From Agrobacterium vitis (lineage in GTDB: Bacteria; Pseudomonadota; Alphaproteobacteria; Rhizobiales; Rhizobiaceae): a stretch of 64,000 bases of DNA. The notes below the pieces were generated by a model that was not told the origin of the DNA, ran no database searches, and saw only the letters and a program-made list of their open reading frames with translations. Made by a program: the position numbers and the translations under genes. Positions 28,078 to 38,392 of this stretch are shown in pieces (positions within the stretch are counted from its first letter, which is position 1; each line of letters begins with the position of its first letter). The stretch covers positions 1,555,001 through 1,619,000 of the forward strand of contig NZ_JACXXJ020000005.1 of NCBI RefSeq assembly GCF_014926405.1, in the 5' to 3' direction.

Positions 28078-29697
28078 TTACTCAGGCGCCACGCATTCAA
28101 AAAACTGAAATGGCCGACCTTTGTAGTCGCGCTGCTCCGTCTCCGTAAGGCCGATCTTGCGCAGCACGGCCTGCGAGGCCGCGTTATCCACATGGGCGAA
28201 GGCGATGAAGGCGTTACCGATGCCTTGCTCAAAAAACCAGTGTTTCAAGCCATCAGCGATTTCCGTTGCAAAGCCTTTGCCCCATTCATCATGGCAGATG
28301 GAATAGCCCAGTTCGTAATGCCCGCTGTCCTTCGACCATGAGAAACCAGCGCGCCCGATGAAGCGGCCATCGTCCCGGGCAATCAGCTTGAGCTTACCAA
28401 CACCATTTGCCTCATAGTCATCCATCCAGCCATCGATACGTTCCGCCGAGTAGGACTGGCTCCATGGCGCTCCCGTGCTGACAAAGCGGCTGGTTTCAGG
28501 GGTGGAATGCAGGTCGGACAGCAATGTCTCGTCACCCGCCCGCCATGGGGTCAGCAAAAGCCGCTCGGTCTCGCAGACCAGCGGCATCTGATAGACTCCG
28601 CCCGATACCGCCTGGCGCACGCCAGTGGTGCCGGGAAAGGTCAAGGGCAGGCCCTTCAGCGAGCGTACCGCCAGATAGGCCCAGGCCTCCGCCTCCATGG
28701 CATCGCCATCGAGCGCCAGATCATCGGCATTGACGATATCAGCCCCTTCCCGCGCCGCCATCTCGCTCAAATCCGCCATGATAACCGCATTCAACCGGCC
28801 ACCGCCGCAGATCACATAGGTTTTCGGCTTTTTCGGCAAATGCCGGGCCGAGGCGAAAATCGCCGCCGCGGCCACATGTGCCAGCGTACGCGCGCCATCT
28901 TCAAGGCTGATATCGCCAGCCTTGGGCGGGGTAAAATCATTACGATCCAATGAGCGGCGCAGATTGGCGGTGAAAAACCCATGGCTGAGATAACGATCCG
29001 CCAAGGACTTCACCACCCGGCCCTTGGCAGCAATCCCGCCCCCGGCATCGAAAGCAAGGCCGGTATGGGTCTCGACCCATTGGTCAATCAAGGTATTGCC
29101 GGGACCACTGTCGAAGGCGGCGATTTCGCCGTCAGCACCGATATAGGTCAGGTTGGAAATGCCACCGATATTGACGAAACAGGCCGGAAGGCTTTCAGCT
29201 CCCAATCCGCCAGCCAGCGCAGCATGATAGGCAGGCACCAGCGGCGCACCCTGCCCGCCATGCACCATATCGTTGGCGCGCATATCATAGACAACTTCAA
29301 TACCGGTTTCGCGGGCCAACAACGCCCCATCGCCAAGCTGCACTGTCAAAGCCTGATCCGGCCTGTGCAGCACCGTTTGTCCATGAAAGCCGATGACATC
29401 GATATCGCGGGCGCGAAGCCCTTTCTGACTCAGAAAGGTCTGGACCGCCTCCGCATGACGCAGCGTCAACTCCCTCTCCAGCGCGGCCAGGCTTTCAGGG
29501 CGCTGACGGCGGTCGGTGATCGCCTTGGCATCCTCCAGCCCCTGCTTCAGCCGCTGGCGAAACGCATCGTCATAGGCGACCGCCAGAAACGGCCCCCGCT
29601 CCACCACCGTCTCGCCATCCGTGGTGACCAGAGCAACATCGATTCCGTCCATGGAGGTGCCACTCATCAGGCCGATTGCTTGCAGCGTTTTGGTCAC
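28078..29697 (-). CDS. anmK: Anhydro-N-acetylmuramic acid kinase fused to a GNAT acetyltransferase
   Basis: One frame of 539 codons with two enzymes. Residues 1 to about 370 are AnmK, which phosphorylates and opens anhydro-MurNAc in cell-wall recycling ([37 protein letters not shown], and an ICGGGRLN motif near the end). The domain ends with [17 protein letters not shown], where a stand-alone AnmK normally stops. Residues 371-539 are a complete RimJ-type GNAT ([46 protein letters not shown]). At the junction an ATG (28585-28587) stands eight bases after GGAG, so the GNAT may also be translated separately. The start is a GTG with AAGGAA ten bases upstream. Divergent from tyrS. Confidence 0.9.
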   Translation of the reverse strand: MTKTLQAIGLMSGTSMDGIDVALVTTDGETVVERGPFLAVAYDDAFRQRLKQGLEDAKAITDRRQRPESLAALERELTLRHAEAVQTFLSQKGLRARDIDVIGFHGQTVLHRPDQALTVQLGDGALLARETGIEVVYDMRANDMVHGGQGAPLVPAYHAALAGGLGAESLPACFVNIGGISNLTYIGADGEIAAFDSGPGNTLIDQWVETHTGLAFDAGGGIAAKGRVVKSLADRYLSHGFFTANLRRSLDRNDFTPPKAGDISLEDGARTLAHVAAAAIFASARHLPKKPKTYVICGGGRLNAVIMADLSEMAAREGADIVNADDLALDGDAMEAEAWAYLAVRSLKGLPLTFPGTTGVRQAVSGGVYQMPLVCETERLLLTPWRAGDETLLSDLHSTPETSRFVSTGAPWSQSYSAERIDGWMDDYEANGVGKLKLIARDDGRFIGRAGFSWSKDSGHYELGYSICHDEWGKGFATEIADGLKHWFFEQGIGNAFIAFAHVDNAASQAVLRKIGLTETEQRDYKGRPFQFFECVAPE

Positions 29698-29838
29698 GAC
29701 TCGATGTTCCTTTTGCGGGCGGTCAGAAAGAGCGCCATTGATGGCTGAAATTGATGCACTTTTCAAAAAACAATGATAAAGCCGCCTCGAATTCCAAATT
29801 CACAAGACCAAAGTCCGATACCAGAAGGCGTGACGATC

Positions 29839-31095
29839 ATGTCCAAGTTCAAGTCCGATTTCCTCCGTACAATGCATGAGCGCGGTTTTATTCATCAGAT
29901 TTCCGATGAAACCGGCCTCGATGATCTGTTGTCCAAGGAAAGCGTGACCGCCTATATCGGCTATGACCCCACCGCCTCCTCCCTGCATGCGGGTTCGCTC
30001 ATTCAGATCATGATGTTGCACTGGTTTCAGGCAACCGGCCATCAGCCGATTTCCCTGATGGGTGGCGGCACTGGCATGGTGGGCGATCCATCCTTCAAGG
30101 AAGAAGCCCGTCAATTGATGACCGTGGACAAGATCGAGGACAACATTGCCTCGATCAAGCGCTGCTTCGCGCATTACCTCGATTACGACAAGGGCCCCAA
30201 GGGCGGCGCATTGATGCTCAACAATGCCGAATGGTTGCGTGGGCTGAACTATCTCGAATTCCTGCGCGATGTTGGCCGCCATTTCTCTGTCAACCGCATG
30301 CTGTCGTTCGAGAGCGTCAAGACCCGCCTCGACCGCGAACAGTCGCTGTCCTTCCTGGAATTCAACTACATGATTCTCCAGGCCTACGATTATGTCGAGC
30401 TGAACAAGCGCTACGGCTGCCGGCTGCAAATGGGTGGTTCTGACCAATGGGGCAATATCATCAACGGTATTGACCTTGGCCACCGCATGGGCACACCGCA
30501 GCTCTACGCGCTGACCTCGCCGCTGTTGACGACATCCTCCGGTGCCAAGATGGGCAAGTCGGCCACGGGCGCAGTGTGGCTGAATGCAGATCTGCTCTCG
30601 GCCTATGATTTCTGGCAATATTGGCGCAACACGGAAGATGCCGACGTCAGCCGCTTCCTGAAGCTCTACACAACGCTGCCGATGGATGAGATTGCCAAGT
30701 TGTCTGCGCTGGGCGGTTCGGAAATCAACGAGGTCAAGAAAATCCTCGCCACCGAAATCACCGCCATCCTGCATGGCCGCACCGCCGCCGAAGAAGCGGC
30801 TGAGACCGCCCGCAAAACCTTCGAGGAAGGCGCACTGGCCGATAACCTGCCCTCCATCGAGGTCGCTAGCGCCGAGCTTGAATCCGGTATCGGCCTTCTA
30901 GCCCTGATCGTCAAAGCCGGCCTCGCCGCCTCCAACGGCGAAGCCCGCCGCCATGTGCAGGGCGGAGCCGTGAAGATCAATGATCAAGGCGTTTCTGATG
31001 AGCGCATGAGCATTGGGGCGGGTGAAGTGACGGCTGATGGGGTGATCAAGCTGTCATTGGGCAAGAAGAAGCATATTTTGGTTCGACCTGTTTGA
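29839..31095 (+). CDS. tyrS: Tyrosyl-tRNA synthetase
   Basis: Class I aminoacyl-tRNA synthetase charging tRNA-Tyr, 418 residues, normal length. The HIGH-type motif is LHAGSL in [13 protein letters not shown], the tyrosine-binding region is [16 protein letters not shown], and the KMSKS-type motif is [13 protein letters not shown]. The C-terminal S4 RNA-binding domain is intact ([19 protein letters not shown]). ATG 29839 is chosen because the family N-terminus starts there; GAAGG lies upstream. Confidence 0.97.
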   Translation: MSKFKSDFLRTMHERGFIHQISDETGLDDLLSKESVTAYIGYDPTASSLHAGSLIQIMMLHWFQATGHQPISLMGGGTGMVGDPSFKEEARQLMTVDKIEDNIASIKRCFAHYLDYDKGPKGGALMLNNAEWLRGLNYLEFLRDVGRHFSVNRMLSFESVKTRLDREQSLSFLEFNYMILQAYDYVELNKRYGCRLQMGGSDQWGNIINGIDLGHRMGTPQLYALTSPLLTTSSGAKMGKSATGAVWLNADLLSAYDFWQYWRNTEDADVSRFLKLYTTLPMDEIAKLSALGGSEINEVKKILATEITAILHGRTAAEEAAETARKTFEEGALADNLPSIEVASAELESGIGLLALIVKAGLAASNGEARRHVQGGAVKINDQGVSDERMSIGAGEVTADGVIKLSLGKKKHILVRPV

Positions 31096-31234
31096 AACAA
31101 ATATCGGACGCCGCTATAGTCAGCGTCTGACTGCGCTCAGGTAGCGTTCTATGTGGTAAGCCGCAAAGAACGCCATCCATCGTCTCGGTCGCAAAGAACT
31201 AAAGAACATTCCTATCAGAAGGATAGGTGAAAAT

Positions 31235-31780
31235 ATGTCTGCGACCCCACCCACTTCTATTCTCACGTCCCGGCTTGCATTGCGCGCAGCACGCCCAGAA
31301 CATGCCGACGCTGTTTTTGAAGCATATACCGGCAGCGTGGAAGCTTCACGTTACCTTCAACGCACAACTCATGCTTCGGTGGAAAGAACGCGAGCCACCA
31401 TGGAGGCATGGGGTGAGCTGAACTGGCTGAAGATGAGCCGCTTCGTATGGACCATTTTTAACAACGACGAAACGGCAATTGGCCTGCTTCTTCTCTTCAT
31501 TGAAAGCAATACCGCTGAAATCCACTATGGCATCGGACAATCCCACTGGGGTCAATGTCTTGTTACGGAAGCCGGAATTGCCGTGATGGATTGGATCGTG
31601 AACACGTCCACCTTGCCAGAAGTTACGACCTGTTGCGCTGCGGAATATCACGCCAGCTTGAGAGCGCTCGAAAAAATCGGTCTTGAGCGCGCTGCGTTTC
31701 TCCCTGCATCTCTCTTTCTCTCCGCCACAAATACGCGGAAAGATGCGTGGCTCTATCGATGGAAACGCGTCGCGCGATAA
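31235..31780 (+). CDS. GNAT family N-acetyltransferase
   Basis: Protein of 181 residues with the RimJ/RimL-like pattern: TSRLALRAARPEHADAVFEA at the start, EIHYGIGQSHWGQCLVTEA in the acetyl-CoA binding region (diverged Q/RxxGxG/A), and ASLRALEKIGLE near the end. Substrate unknown. GGATAGGTG lies upstream of the ATG. The gene is AT-richer than tyrS and stands alone. Confidence 0.82.
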   Translation: MSATPPTSILTSRLALRAARPEHADAVFEAYTGSVEASRYLQRTTHASVERTRATMEAWGELNWLKMSRFVWTIFNNDETAIGLLLLFIESNTAEIHYGIGQSHWGQCLVTEAGIAVMDWIVNTSTLPEVTTCCAAEYHASLRALEKIGLERAAFLPASLFLSATNTRKDAWLYRWKRVAR

Positions 31781-31896
31781 GGCTATGGCGTGACAAGCAG
31801 AAGCATATCCTTGTTCTCCCGCTTTTTTTGTATTGCGAGAACCGGATATAAAATCTCCGCTTTAATTAGTGTCGGCGCAAAATTCGATTTAAATCC

Positions 31897-32523
31897 TCAG
31901 CTGTCTTTATCTAATTCTCGGGTAAGGGAGAGCAACTTGTCCAAAGACGCCCGAAGATGATTGGTCAGCAAGGCAGAGGCTTCATCCGCACATCCTCCAA
32001 CATAAGCCTCTACAATTGCCTCATGATCATGCAACCATCGCTCCGTTTCTGCGGCGAGCACAGTGTATTTACACGCTTGCACAACACAAATTTTTCGCAG
32101 TTCGTCGACAAGGGCCAGTTGCCGTGGCCTATCCGCCGCACTGTAGAGCGCACGATGAAAATCCCAGTCCCCTTTTTGCCAACCCGGCCTACCCGCCTCC
32201 AGAGATGACCGCTTGAGCACATACAAAACCTCTGATTTTGCCTCCTCACCAGCGTTCAACACAGCGCGGCGCAGAAGATCACACTCCAACATGATCCTCA
32301 ACTCGAACACCTCCTCCAACTCCTTGGTCGAAAGGGTGACGACTCGCGCGCCCTTTCCGGGAAGCACTTCGATCAGTTTGTCGGCGGCAAGGCCCAACAA
32401 AGCGTCGCGGATCGGTATACGACTCACAGCATACTCTCTGGCGAGGTCCGTCTGCGACAAAAGCGTTCCGGGGGGATATTTCCCCTCAAGAATTGCCGAG
32501 CGGAGCTGTGCAGTAATATCCAT
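31897..32523 (-). CDS. GntR family transcriptional regulator (FadR/FCD type)
   Basis: Regulator of 208 residues. The N-terminal GntR winged helix spans residues 1-60 (LRSAILEGKYPPGTLLSQTD, then EYAVSRIPIRDALLGLAADK). The C-terminal FCD ligand-binding domain (about 75-200) has metal-binding-type residues in DWDFHRALYSAADRP and HDHEAIVEAYVGG. It is divergent from an OsmC-like gene, and a perfect 16-bp palindrome lies between them, so it probably represses itself and that neighbour. ATG 32523 is chosen: upstream codons read through the operator. Confidence 0.9.
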   Translation of the reverse strand: MDITAQLRSAILEGKYPPGTLLSQTDLAREYAVSRIPIRDALLGLAADKLIEVLPGKGARVVTLSTKELEEVFELRIMLECDLLRRAVLNAGEEAKSEVLYVLKRSSLEAGRPGWQKGDWDFHRALYSAADRPRQLALVDELRKICVVQACKYTVLAAETERWLHDHEAIVEAYVGGCADEASALLTNHLRASLDKLLSLTRELDKDS

Positions 32524-32544
32524 TTGTCTTTCTTTCGCTTGTTG

Positions 32545-32560
32545 TGTATACGCGTATACA
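32545..32560. promoter_or_regulatory. Palindromic operator TGTATACGCGTATACA
   Basis: Perfect 16-bp palindrome centred 29 bp from the gntR start and 34 bp from the OsmC-like start. TTGTATAC...GTATACAA arms are typical of GntR/FadR-family operators. It is the expected binding site of the adjacent GntR protein, controlling both divergent genes. Confidence 0.8.
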
Positions 32561-32585
32561 ACAACACCGATAGAAAGGGAAGCCA

Positions 32586-33053
32586 ATGACGCATCATTAC
32601 ACCTCATCCGTGATCTGGACGGGAAATAGGGGAGAAGGCACCGCTAGCTACCGCAGTTACGACCGGAGCTGGGATGTCGCGGTTCCGGGAAAGCCGGTCA
32701 TTCACTGCTCAAACGACCCTTTGCTTGGTGGTGACCCCAGCAAAATGAACCCCGAAGATCTTTTACTCTCGGCGCTTTCAGCATGTCACATGCTTTGGTA
32801 TTTGCACTATGCTTCCGATGCAGGGATCATCGTGACCCGCTATGAAGATACACCCCTTGGAGTTGGTGCAATTGAAAAAGGTGGGGCAGGTCGTTTCACC
32901 GCCGCTACCTTGCGTCCACGCATAACAGTTTTTTCCGGAACAGATATCGAAGCCGCAACCGCAATTCATCACAAAATTCACGAGGTCTGCTTCATCGCGA
33001 GATCAGTGAATTTTCCGATAAGTTATGAGCCGGATTTTCTGTTTGAAGCATGA
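32586..33053 (+). CDS. OsmC family protein
   Basis: Protein of 155 residues with the OsmC/Ohr fold pattern: NPEDLLLSALSACHMLWYLH carrying Cys67 and EVCFIARSVNFPI carrying Cys135. These are the two conserved cysteines of thiol peroxidases that reduce organic hydroperoxides. AAAGGGA precedes the ATG. Unlike ohr genes, which usually have a MarR-type regulator, this one faces a GntR regulator, so its inducer may be a metabolite rather than peroxide itself. Confidence 0.88.
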   Translation: MTHHYTSSVIWTGNRGEGTASYRSYDRSWDVAVPGKPVIHCSNDPLLGGDPSKMNPEDLLLSALSACHMLWYLHYASDAGIIVTRYEDTPLGVGAIEKGGAGRFTAATLRPRITVFSGTDIEAATAIHHKIHEVCFIARSVNFPISYEPDFLFEA

Positions 33054-33258
33054 CCTGCGCAAGTCCGCTCCAACGTCAGCCTTGTCCCTGACAAGCGCCC
33101 TAGTCGGAGAAATCCTAGAATTTGCGATAGAAGCGAAGGCTCGGACTGAACGCTAAAAAATCCATTGTAAAACTCAGTCGCAAATATCGAGGCTTGGAAC
33201 TGGATATTTGCGACGTTTTTAGCTCCACAAAGCCAACGGTACACATAAAATTCACGTC

Positions 33259-33993
<735 letters not shown>

Positions 33994-34034
33994 TCAAGCA
34001 AAACGCACCTGCCGTCCGCGCAAGCGTCGTCTAT

Positions 34035-34200
34035 CGTGTCAGGCCGGTCTTCTGACTGGGCTTCATTTGATTGCCGCACCTTCCCGGTTCTCACCAGTGG
34101 CAAAAGCAACAACCATCCACCTCACAGCGTTGGGCACGTTGCGGAATTTCACCGCATTCCCGATTCTCCCGCAAACATGCGGGCACCTGACAAAGGGCTG
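34035..34200 (-). ncRNA. Cobalamin riboswitch upstream of bluB
   Basis: Read on the minus strand the leader has the elements of the AdoCbl riboswitch in order: an opening CAGGTGCCC, a GC-rich stem with GGGAATGCGGTGAAATTCCGC, the B12-box region GCCACTGG followed by GGGAAGG, and the closing GAAGCCCAGTCAGAAGACC then GGCCTGACA, which pairs with the opening segment. It lies 90 bp upstream of the bluB start and after the end of the TolB-like gene. It should lower bluB expression when cobalamin is plentiful. Confidence 0.92.
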
Positions 34201-34223
34201 GTACTGTCAGACTGCGGCGATGC

Positions 34224-35057
34224 TTAGGCGGCCGCCGGGAAATACCGCACATAGGCAAATTCCTGGCCGTCCGGCGACCAGCTTGGCACATTGATCGTCC
34301 CCTGCCCGCCAAATAGTTCGAACAGGGTTTCGACATTGCCACCGTCCATGTCCATCAGGCGCATCCGGACATGGAGATCGCGCGGGTGGTCAAACACATC
34401 GGCGTCATAGGAAATGAATACCACCTTGCGGTTATTGGGGCATGGATGCGGAAACCAGTCGCCCTGCCCGTCATCGGTCAGGCGCTGCACATCCCTGCCA
34501 TCAGCGCGAATGCGCCAGATCTGCATCGTGCCGCTGCGGCTGGAGTTGAAATAAATCCATTCCCCATCCGCCGACCAGTCCGGCCCATCATTGCGGCCTT
34601 CGCCATGGGTCAGGCGCAGTTCATCACTGCCGTCAACCGAGATTGTGTAGATTTCGAAGACCTGGTCACGGATACCGCAATAGCAGACCCGTTGGCCATC
34701 CGGCGACCAGCCATGCCAGTAGGAGGGCAGGTTCTCGGTGATCTGGATCGGCGTGCCGCCTTCGGCTGGCAGGATGTAGAGGCAGGTTTTGCCATGCTCC
34801 ACCTTATCGCAGATCGCCAGCCATTGGCCATCCGGCGAAAGCCCATGATCATTGTTGCAACGGGTGGCAAAGCCGGTGCCGATCTTTTCCGGCACCGGCT
34901 GCCCGACCAGAGGCAGGCGATACATCAACCCGTCATCATTGAGGATCAGGAACTGGCCATCTCGCGACCAGTTCGGCGCCTCCACCAGCCGTTCCGTTTG
35001 CCAGACAATGCGGCTCTGCCGGGTCTCGATATTGTAGATCTCCACAGAGCTTCGCAT
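34224..35057 (-). CDS. TolB-like beta-propeller protein
   Basis: Protein of 277 residues built from about six propeller repeats with the WD40-like TolB signature (WSRDGQFLILND, LSPDGQWLAICD, WSPDGQRVCYCG, WSADGEWIYFNS, WSPDGQEFAYVR). There is no signal peptide, so unlike TolB it is probably cytoplasmic. Function unknown; a protein or glycan-binding scaffold is possible. It starts seven bases after the nadE stop on the same strand, so the two are likely co-transcribed. Confidence 0.85.
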   Translation of the reverse strand: MRSSVEIYNIETRQSRIVWQTERLVEAPNWSRDGQFLILNDDGLMYRLPLVGQPVPEKIGTGFATRCNNDHGLSPDGQWLAICDKVEHGKTCLYILPAEGGTPIQITENLPSYWHGWSPDGQRVCYCGIRDQVFEIYTISVDGSDELRLTHGEGRNDGPDWSADGEWIYFNSSRSGTMQIWRIRADGRDVQRLTDDGQGDWFPHPCPNNRKVVFISYDADVFDHPRDLHVRMRLMDMDGGNVETLFELFGGQGTINVPSWSPDGQEFAYVRYFPAAA

Positions 35058-35064
35058 CAGCACT

Positions 35065-36744
35065 CTACCTATCTCGGAACCGATTGGTGATCGGATAGCG
35101 CCGGTCGCGGCCAAAGTTCTTCTTGGTGATCTTCACGCCCGGAGCCGATTGGCGGCGCTTGTATTCCGCCAGGTAAAGCAGGTGCTCGACGCGGTGAACG
35201 GTGGCGATGTCATGGCCGCGCGCCAAAATCTCGTCCACCGACATTTCCTTTTCCACCAGGCATTCCAGAATGTCATCCAGCACCGGATAAGGTGGCAGGC
35301 TGTCCTGGTCCTTCTGGTCTGGGCGCAGTTCGGCGGATGGCGCCTTGGCGATGATGTTTGCCGGAATGACCTCACCAGCCGGGCCGAGCGCACCGACTGG
35401 CACATGCGCATTGCGCCATGCTGACAGCGCATAGACCTGCATCTTGTAGAGGTCCTTGATCGGATTGAAGCCGCCGTTCATGTCGCCATAGAGCGTCGCA
35501 TAGCCCACCGACATTTCCGATTTATTGCCTGTTGTCACCACCATCGAGCCGAACTTGTTCGATACCGCCATCAAGATCGTGCCACGGGTGCGGCTTTGCA
35601 GGTTTTCCTCGGTAATGCCGCTTTCCGTGCCTTCAAACATATCGGCGAGGCTGGAGAGAAAGCCTTCCACCGGCTCTGAAATCGGCACGATGTCATAATG
35701 GCAGCCAAGCGCCTTGGCGCAATCGGCGGCATCCTTGAAGCTTTCTTCGGATGTGTAGCGATAGGGTAGCATGATGGTGCGCACCCGCTCATGCCCCAGG
35801 GCATCCACAGCCATTGCCGCACAAATCGCCGAATCAATGCCGCCGGACAGGCCGAGAACCACGCTCTTGAAGCCGTTCTTGTTCACGTAATCGCGAAAGC
35901 CCAGCATGCAGGCGCGATAATCAGCCTCCTCGCCCTCGGGAATAGCCGAGACCTCGCCGGGCGCGCAGCGCCAGCCATCTGCGTCCCGCGTCCAATTGGT
36001 CAGCACGATGCTTTCCTCGAACTGCGGCATCTGGAAGGCCAGCGTCTTATCCGCATTGAAGCAGAAGCTGGCACCATCAAACACCAGTTCATCCTGGCCG
36101 CCAACCTGATTGGCGAAGACCAGCGGCAAGCCGCTTTCGATCACCTGCCGCAGAACGACCTGATACCGAACCTCAAGCTTACCGTGATAGTAGGGCGATC
36201 CATTGGGAACCAGCAGAATTTCCGCACCGCTTTCGGCGAGTGTCTCACAGACACCGAGATCGTTCCAGATTTCCTCGCAGATCGGCACACCTAGTCGGAC
36301 ACCCCGGAAGTTCACCGGTCCGGGCATGTCGCCTTCGACAAACACCCGCTTCTCATCGAATTCACCGTAGTTGGGCAGGTCGATCTTGTCGCGCAGGCCG
36401 AGGATTTTGCCGCCGTCGATGATCGCCACCGAATTGTGCCGGCCTTTATCGCCCTGGCGTGGAAAGCCGACGATGACACCCGGGCCGCCATCGGCGGTAT
36501 CGGCGGCCAGCTCATCCGCCGCCGCCTTGCAGGCTTGTAGGAAGGCGGGTTTCAGCACCAAATCTTCCGGCGGATAGCCGGAAATGAACAGCTCGGACAG
36601 CAAGAGAAGATCAGCCCCCAGAGAGGCCGCCTTGGCGCGGGCGGTGCGGGCAAGGCTTAGATTGCCTACCACATCGCCCACGGTCGGATTGAACTGAGCC
36701 ACGGCAATGCGCAGCGTTTCGGGTCTTTGGACTGTGTCGCTCAT
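35065..36744 (-). CDS. nadE: Glutamine-dependent NAD+ synthetase
   Basis: Last step of NAD biosynthesis: amidates deamido-NAD using glutamine. The 559-residue protein has an N-terminal nitrilase-type glutaminase with catalytic triad Glu51 (LLLLSELFISG), Lys120 (RDKIDLPN) and Cys156 (GVPICEEIW). The C-terminal synthetase has the ATP-binding P-loop SGGIDS at 300-305 and the TGNKSEMSVGYATLYGDM segment. All key residues are present. Confidence 0.97.
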   Translation of the reverse strand: MSDTVQRPETLRIAVAQFNPTVGDVVGNLSLARTARAKAASLGADLLLLSELFISGYPPEDLVLKPAFLQACKAAADELAADTADGGPGVIVGFPRQGDKGRHNSVAIIDGGKILGLRDKIDLPNYGEFDEKRVFVEGDMPGPVNFRGVRLGVPICEEIWNDLGVCETLAESGAEILLVPNGSPYYHGKLEVRYQVVLRQVIESGLPLVFANQVGGQDELVFDGASFCFNADKTLAFQMPQFEESIVLTNWTRDADGWRCAPGEVSAIPEGEEADYRACMLGFRDYVNKNGFKSVVLGLSGGIDSAICAAMAVDALGHERVRTIMLPYRYTSEESFKDAADCAKALGCHYDIVPISEPVEGFLSSLADMFEGTESGITEENLQSRTRGTILMAVSNKFGSMVVTTGNKSEMSVGYATLYGDMNGGFNPIKDLYKMQVYALSAWRNAHVPVGALGPAGEVIPANIIAKAPSAELRPDQKDQDSLPPYPVLDDILECLVEKEMSVDEILARGHDIATVHRVEHLLYLAEYKRRQSAPGVKITKKNFGRDRRYPITNRFRDR

Positions 36745-37411
36745 GGCTCAAGGTTTAACCCGGCCATCGGTGGACTGCAACGGCCCAAAACACCCTGCTG
36801 AAACGAAAAATCGTGCGTTCCTGTTTCCTCAAAAGAGCATGGAGGGCGCGGCTCTATTTCGGGCAACAAACCGAGAAGATGGATTTTCGCCGCACGTCCC
36901 ACCTGATATAATTGACAGCAAGGGTCATCTTGCTCGCGTGAATGCCAATCAAATATGCTTGAAACTATTTCGAAATATTCAATTTCTCGAGGGGCTGCAC
37001 CGTGCCTGATATCAGCAGGAGAATACCAAAGACAGTTTGTTAAACAGGAATTTTTATTCCCATATATTTTATGGGACAAAGCACGTATGTTTTGAGCATG
37101 CTCGTTGCATCGGCATCGCAATGAAAATACAAGGTAGCACGATGATCTTGGATGAAGATTAACCGGAAGTTTCCTGGCTTACCGCTATTCTTGTTGCCAT
37201 AGAGCGTTCACTAACAGTCTGTTCAAGAATTGCTGCTGGCCTGGCGAAAATGGTGATTTCGAGAACCGGAACGGAGCGTACTTAATGTACGTGAGTACCG
37301 GAAGCGCAGAAAGTGCCATTTGCAGACGGCCAGCGGCAATTCTTGGATAGACTGTAAGACAGCCGTCAAAAAACACCTATTGCTCTTTCGTCATTGTCGG
37401 GTTCAACACAG
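36745..37411. other. Long intergenic region with no credible gene
   Basis: 667 bp between the nadE start and the next gene. Open frames here (for example 36741-37121 on the minus strand) have no ribosome-binding site and no family features. There is a 7-bp hairpin TCCCATA / TATGGGA at 37058-37076 and the large palindromic element at 37211-37358. The remainder is AT-richer than the flanks and otherwise unremarkable. Confidence 0.6.
37211..37358. repeat. 148-bp imperfect palindrome, MITE/REP-like element
   Basis: The two halves are reverse complements over their whole length with mismatches. Terminal arms CT(A/T)ACAGTCT and CAAGAATTG are nearly perfect, then TGCTGGCC against GGCCAGCGG, and the centre is GCGTAC-TTAAT-GTACGTGAG. 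It can form one long cruciform or RNA hairpin and holds no gene of its own. Inverted ends of about 20 bp and small size fit a non-autonomous mobile or REP-type element. No obvious target duplication is seen. Confidence 0.75.
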
Positions 37412-38392
37412 ATGTTGTCATCTCCGCGTTCACAAATCTCATCCCCATCCCTTCTAAGCCGTGAGGCAATCGCTGCTCATCCGGCTTTTCCGGAAATCGA
37501 GCGGGAAATCGCCCGGCACCTGATCGGGATACATCTTAAGACACCGCGCCTTTCACGCCTCAAGGCCTGTCACCGCAAATGGTTGATGTCGCATTCCATG
37601 TATGCACTCGCCTTGCAACGTGTGCCAGAAGATCCTCTGTCGGGCCTGACGGCCTCTCGCTTCATGGACGTGGCTATGCAATTGGGCGCGGCAAGCCGCA
37701 ATACCGCAGCGTCATTTCTGGCCGAACTGTCCGCCTATAAATTTATCGAGGAAATAGAAAACCCAGCCGATCGCCGAATGCGCATCCTGGTGCCAACGGC
37801 AGCAACCGAGGCCGCAATGATCTCCTGGTTTCTAGGCCATCTGGATTGCCTTGACCGGCTGGATGACGGAGGCCGCCGTGCGCTGGCCGATGCCAATCCG
37901 CTTATTTTCAGGATTGCCCAGCCGATGATCGCCCAGGCTCTGGTGGTGGACCCTGATTGGCGCATACCGCGTGAGACGATTGCTCCGTTTCTCAATTCGG
38001 ACATGGGTGGCATGGTGTTGCACGGCATGATCAGCCAGATCCCAGATTTGCCCGATGCTGATGGGCTCTATCGGCTTGGACCAATCAGCCTTGCCGCGCT
38101 TGGAGAGACCTATCTGATCTCGATCACCAACCTGAAGCGGATGTTCAAGAAGGCACAGGAAGAAGAATTGCTGGGCTGGGAATTGCCCCGCCGCCGTGGC
38201 AATGTCTGGCTGTCACAGCTTTTTGTCGATGATTATTTCCATTGGCAATCGACAAAGTTCGAAGCCATCAACACTGCCTTCTGGAAAGCGGTTGCCCAGG
38301 TCAACGCTTTGACGCCGCATCAGACTGAACAAACGAGAGCTGAGTTGTCCCAAGCTGAGAAGACCAGAGCGGACTTCAAAGTGTTTTCTTGA
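37412..38392 (+). CDS. Putative winged-helix regulator, hypothetical
   Basis: Protein of 326 residues, no signal peptide or membrane segment. Residues about 85-150 look like a MarR-type winged helix (MQLGAASRNTAASFLAELSA, then NPADRRMRILVPT, the wing, then an amphipathic helix). The rest is helical and unfamiliar. It could be a DNA-binding regulator, but I do not recognise the family with certainty. The ATG at 37412 lies 53 bp after the palindromic element, so that element sits in its promoter area. Its end overlaps the convergent lpxXL gene by 17 bp. Confidence 0.65.
   Translation: MLSSPRSQISSPSLLSREAIAAHPAFPEIEREIARHLIGIHLKTPRLSRLKACHRKWLMSHSMYALALQRVPEDPLSGLTASRFMDVAMQLGAASRNTAASFLAELSAYKFIEEIENPADRRMRILVPTAATEAAMISWFLGHLDCLDRLDDGGRRALADANPLIFRIAQPMIAQALVVDPDWRIPRETIAPFLNSDMGGMVLHGMISQIPDLPDADGLYRLGPISLAALGETYLISITNLKRMFKKAQEEELLGWELPRRRGNVWLSQLFVDDYFHWQSTKFEAINTAFWKAVAQVNALTPHQTEQTRAELSQAEKTRADFKVFS

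Noticed and set aside
36741..37121. Minus-strand open frame of 126 codons upstream of nadE
   Set aside because: No ribosome-binding site, odd composition with scattered Cys, and it overlaps the nadE start; probably chance.
37185..37376. Minus-strand open frame inside the palindromic element
   Set aside because: It is a by-product of the palindrome and codes for no recognisable protein.
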